The translations under genes were made by a program, and so were the position numbers. From Dehalococcoidia bacterium (GTDB taxonomy: Bacteria > Chloroflexota > Dehalococcoidia > GIF9 > UBA5629): DNA of 6,002 bases. The notes below the pieces were generated by a model. That model saw nothing but the letters and a program-made list of their open reading frames with translations. It was not told the origin of the DNA and made no database searches. Shown one piece after another: positions 5,095 to 6,002 of the stretch (the first letter of the stretch is position 1; every line of letters starts with the position of its first letter). The stretch spans positions 1 through 6,002 of the forward strand of contig QYPU01000064.1 in NCBI GenBank assembly GCA_007280145.1, read 5' to 3'.

Positions 5095-6002
5095 TTATAT
5101 TTCTTTAGATAAAGTTGCCAGAAATTCGGCATTGGTCTGAGTTTTGGCTATGCGGTCAAGAAGTCTTTCGGTGGCCTCCGCGTCGTTTGATGAGTCTTGA
5201 GCCAGCATGCCGACTATGCGCCGCAGTAGCCAGACCTGTTTTACTGTAGTCTCATCGAGCAATAGCTCTTCACGGCGGGTGCCGCTGCGCAGTATATCCA
5301 TAGCTGGGAAGATTCTCTTTTCTGCCAGACGGCGGTCGAGGTGTAATTCCATGTTGCCGGTACCCTTGAATTCCTCGTAAATCAGCTCGTCCATGCGGCT
5401 GCCGGTATCGACGAGGCAGGTAGCGATGATGGTCAGACTACCGCCCTCTTCGGTATTGCGAGCTGCACCGAAGAAGCGTTTGGGTGGATACAGAGCTACC
5501 GAATCGATGCCGCCAGATAGGGTACGCCCGCTGGGTGGCATCGCCAGATTATAGGCGCGAGTTAACCGGGTAATGCCATCGAGCAGGATGACTACATCCT
5601 TACCTGTTTCTACCAGTCTTTTGGCTCGGTCTAGAGCTAATTCAGCTACTCGAGTCTGATTCTCCACTGGCTCGTCGAAGGTAGCGGCGACAACTTCGGC
5701 TTTCACCGAACGTTTCATATCGGTAACTTCCTCAGGCCTTTCACCAGTGAGACAGACGATGAGGTGAGGCTCAGTATAGTTGGTGGCGATGGCATTGGCT
5801 ATGTACTTTAGAATCACAGTCTTGCCGGCTTTAGGCGGTGATACAATGAGTCCACGCTGGCCCCGGCCGATAGGAGCTATCAAGTTGATGAGCCGCGTTG
5901 ATAAGTTGCTGGGGTCAGTCTCTAAGTTGAACAGCTTATCGGGAAAAGTAGGTGTTAGAGAATTGAAATGAGGGCGTTTTCTAGATTGCTCTGGGTCTAG
6001 CC
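5095..6002 (-). CDS. rho: Transcription termination factor Rho, 5'-truncated by window edge
   Basis: Rho is the hexameric RNA-binding helicase that ends transcription. The frame is open to the window end and gives 301 visible residues, beginning LDPEQSRKRP; the missing N-terminus (about 120 residues) would hold most of the RNA-binding OB domain. TTG 5883 is not the start, because conserved Rho sequence (LTPTFPDKLFNLE, then STRLINLIAPIGRGQRG) precedes and spans it. Walker A is SPPKAGKT (visible 54-61). The catalytic Glu is in GERPEEV, and Walker B is VVILLD (136-141). The Q-loop region has PPSGRTLSGG, the R-loop region DTGSRMDE, and the arginine finger lies in SGTRREEL. The residue matching E. 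coli Ser266, just after the Walker B Asp, is Gly. The C-terminus ends normally with TAA. No intrinsic terminator is seen after it. The assignment is essentially certain. Confidence 0.97.
   Translation of the reverse strand, partial: LDPEQSRKRPHFNSLTPTFPDKLFNLETDPSNLSTRLINLIAPIGRGQRGLIVSPPKAGKTVILKYIANAIATNYTEPHLIVCLTGERPEEVTDMKRSVKAEVVAATFDEPVENQTRVAELALDRAKRLVETGKDVVILLDGITRLTRAYNLAMPPSGRTLSGGIDSVALYPPKRFFGAARNTEEGGSLTIIATCLVDTGSRMDELIYEEFKGTGNMELHLDRRLAEKRIFPAMDILRSGTRREELLLDETTVKQVWLLRRIVGMLAQDSSNDAEATERLLDRIAKTQTNAEFLATLSKEI

Overview
The window holds four protein genes and a cluster of small interspersed repeats. It looks bacterial because it encodes transcription termination factor Rho, which archaea lack. 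Rho occurs together with a CetZ/tubulin-like GTPase and a surface protein built of Ig-like (IPT/TIG-type) repeats, and intergenic spaces are packed with short palindromes. This mix suggests an environmental lineage, perhaps Chloroflexota (Dehalococcoidia-like). That placement is an inference and is only weakly supported by sequence alone.

Layout. Bases 1-1290 (+) are the C-terminal part of a phage-type terminase large subunit whose 5' end lies outside the window. The Walker A motif is at the extreme left edge, so an internal TTG at 55 cannot be the true start. Bases 1291-1764 contain no gene. They carry, in order, a perfect hairpin, a large AT-rich imperfect palindrome, a REPIN-like double-hairpin element with a 15-bp tandem duplication, one copy of a dispersed repeat, and an intrinsic terminator serving the minus strand. 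Bases 1765-2946 (-) encode the CetZ/tubulin-like GTPase. Bases 3030-4820 (-) encode a secreted, C-terminally anchored Ig-like repeat protein. The 262-bp gap at 4833-5094 holds a 15-bp tandem duplication that doubles a TATAAT sequence, and a second copy of the dispersed repeat. Bases 5095-6002 (-) are the C-terminal three quarters of rho, whose 5' end is outside the window.

Function. The surface protein and the tubulin-like gene point the same way, are 83 bp apart, show no terminator between them and share a terminator after the second gene, so they probably form a two-gene transcript. One gene encodes a cytoplasmic polymerising GTPase and the other an envelope protein with a short basic cytoplasmic tail, so a cytoskeleton-envelope link is a reasonable hypothesis, but no more than that. 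Rho lies upstream on the same strand and may be a separate unit. The terminase converges on this group and has no phage gene to its right, so it is either a prophage edge or a remnant.
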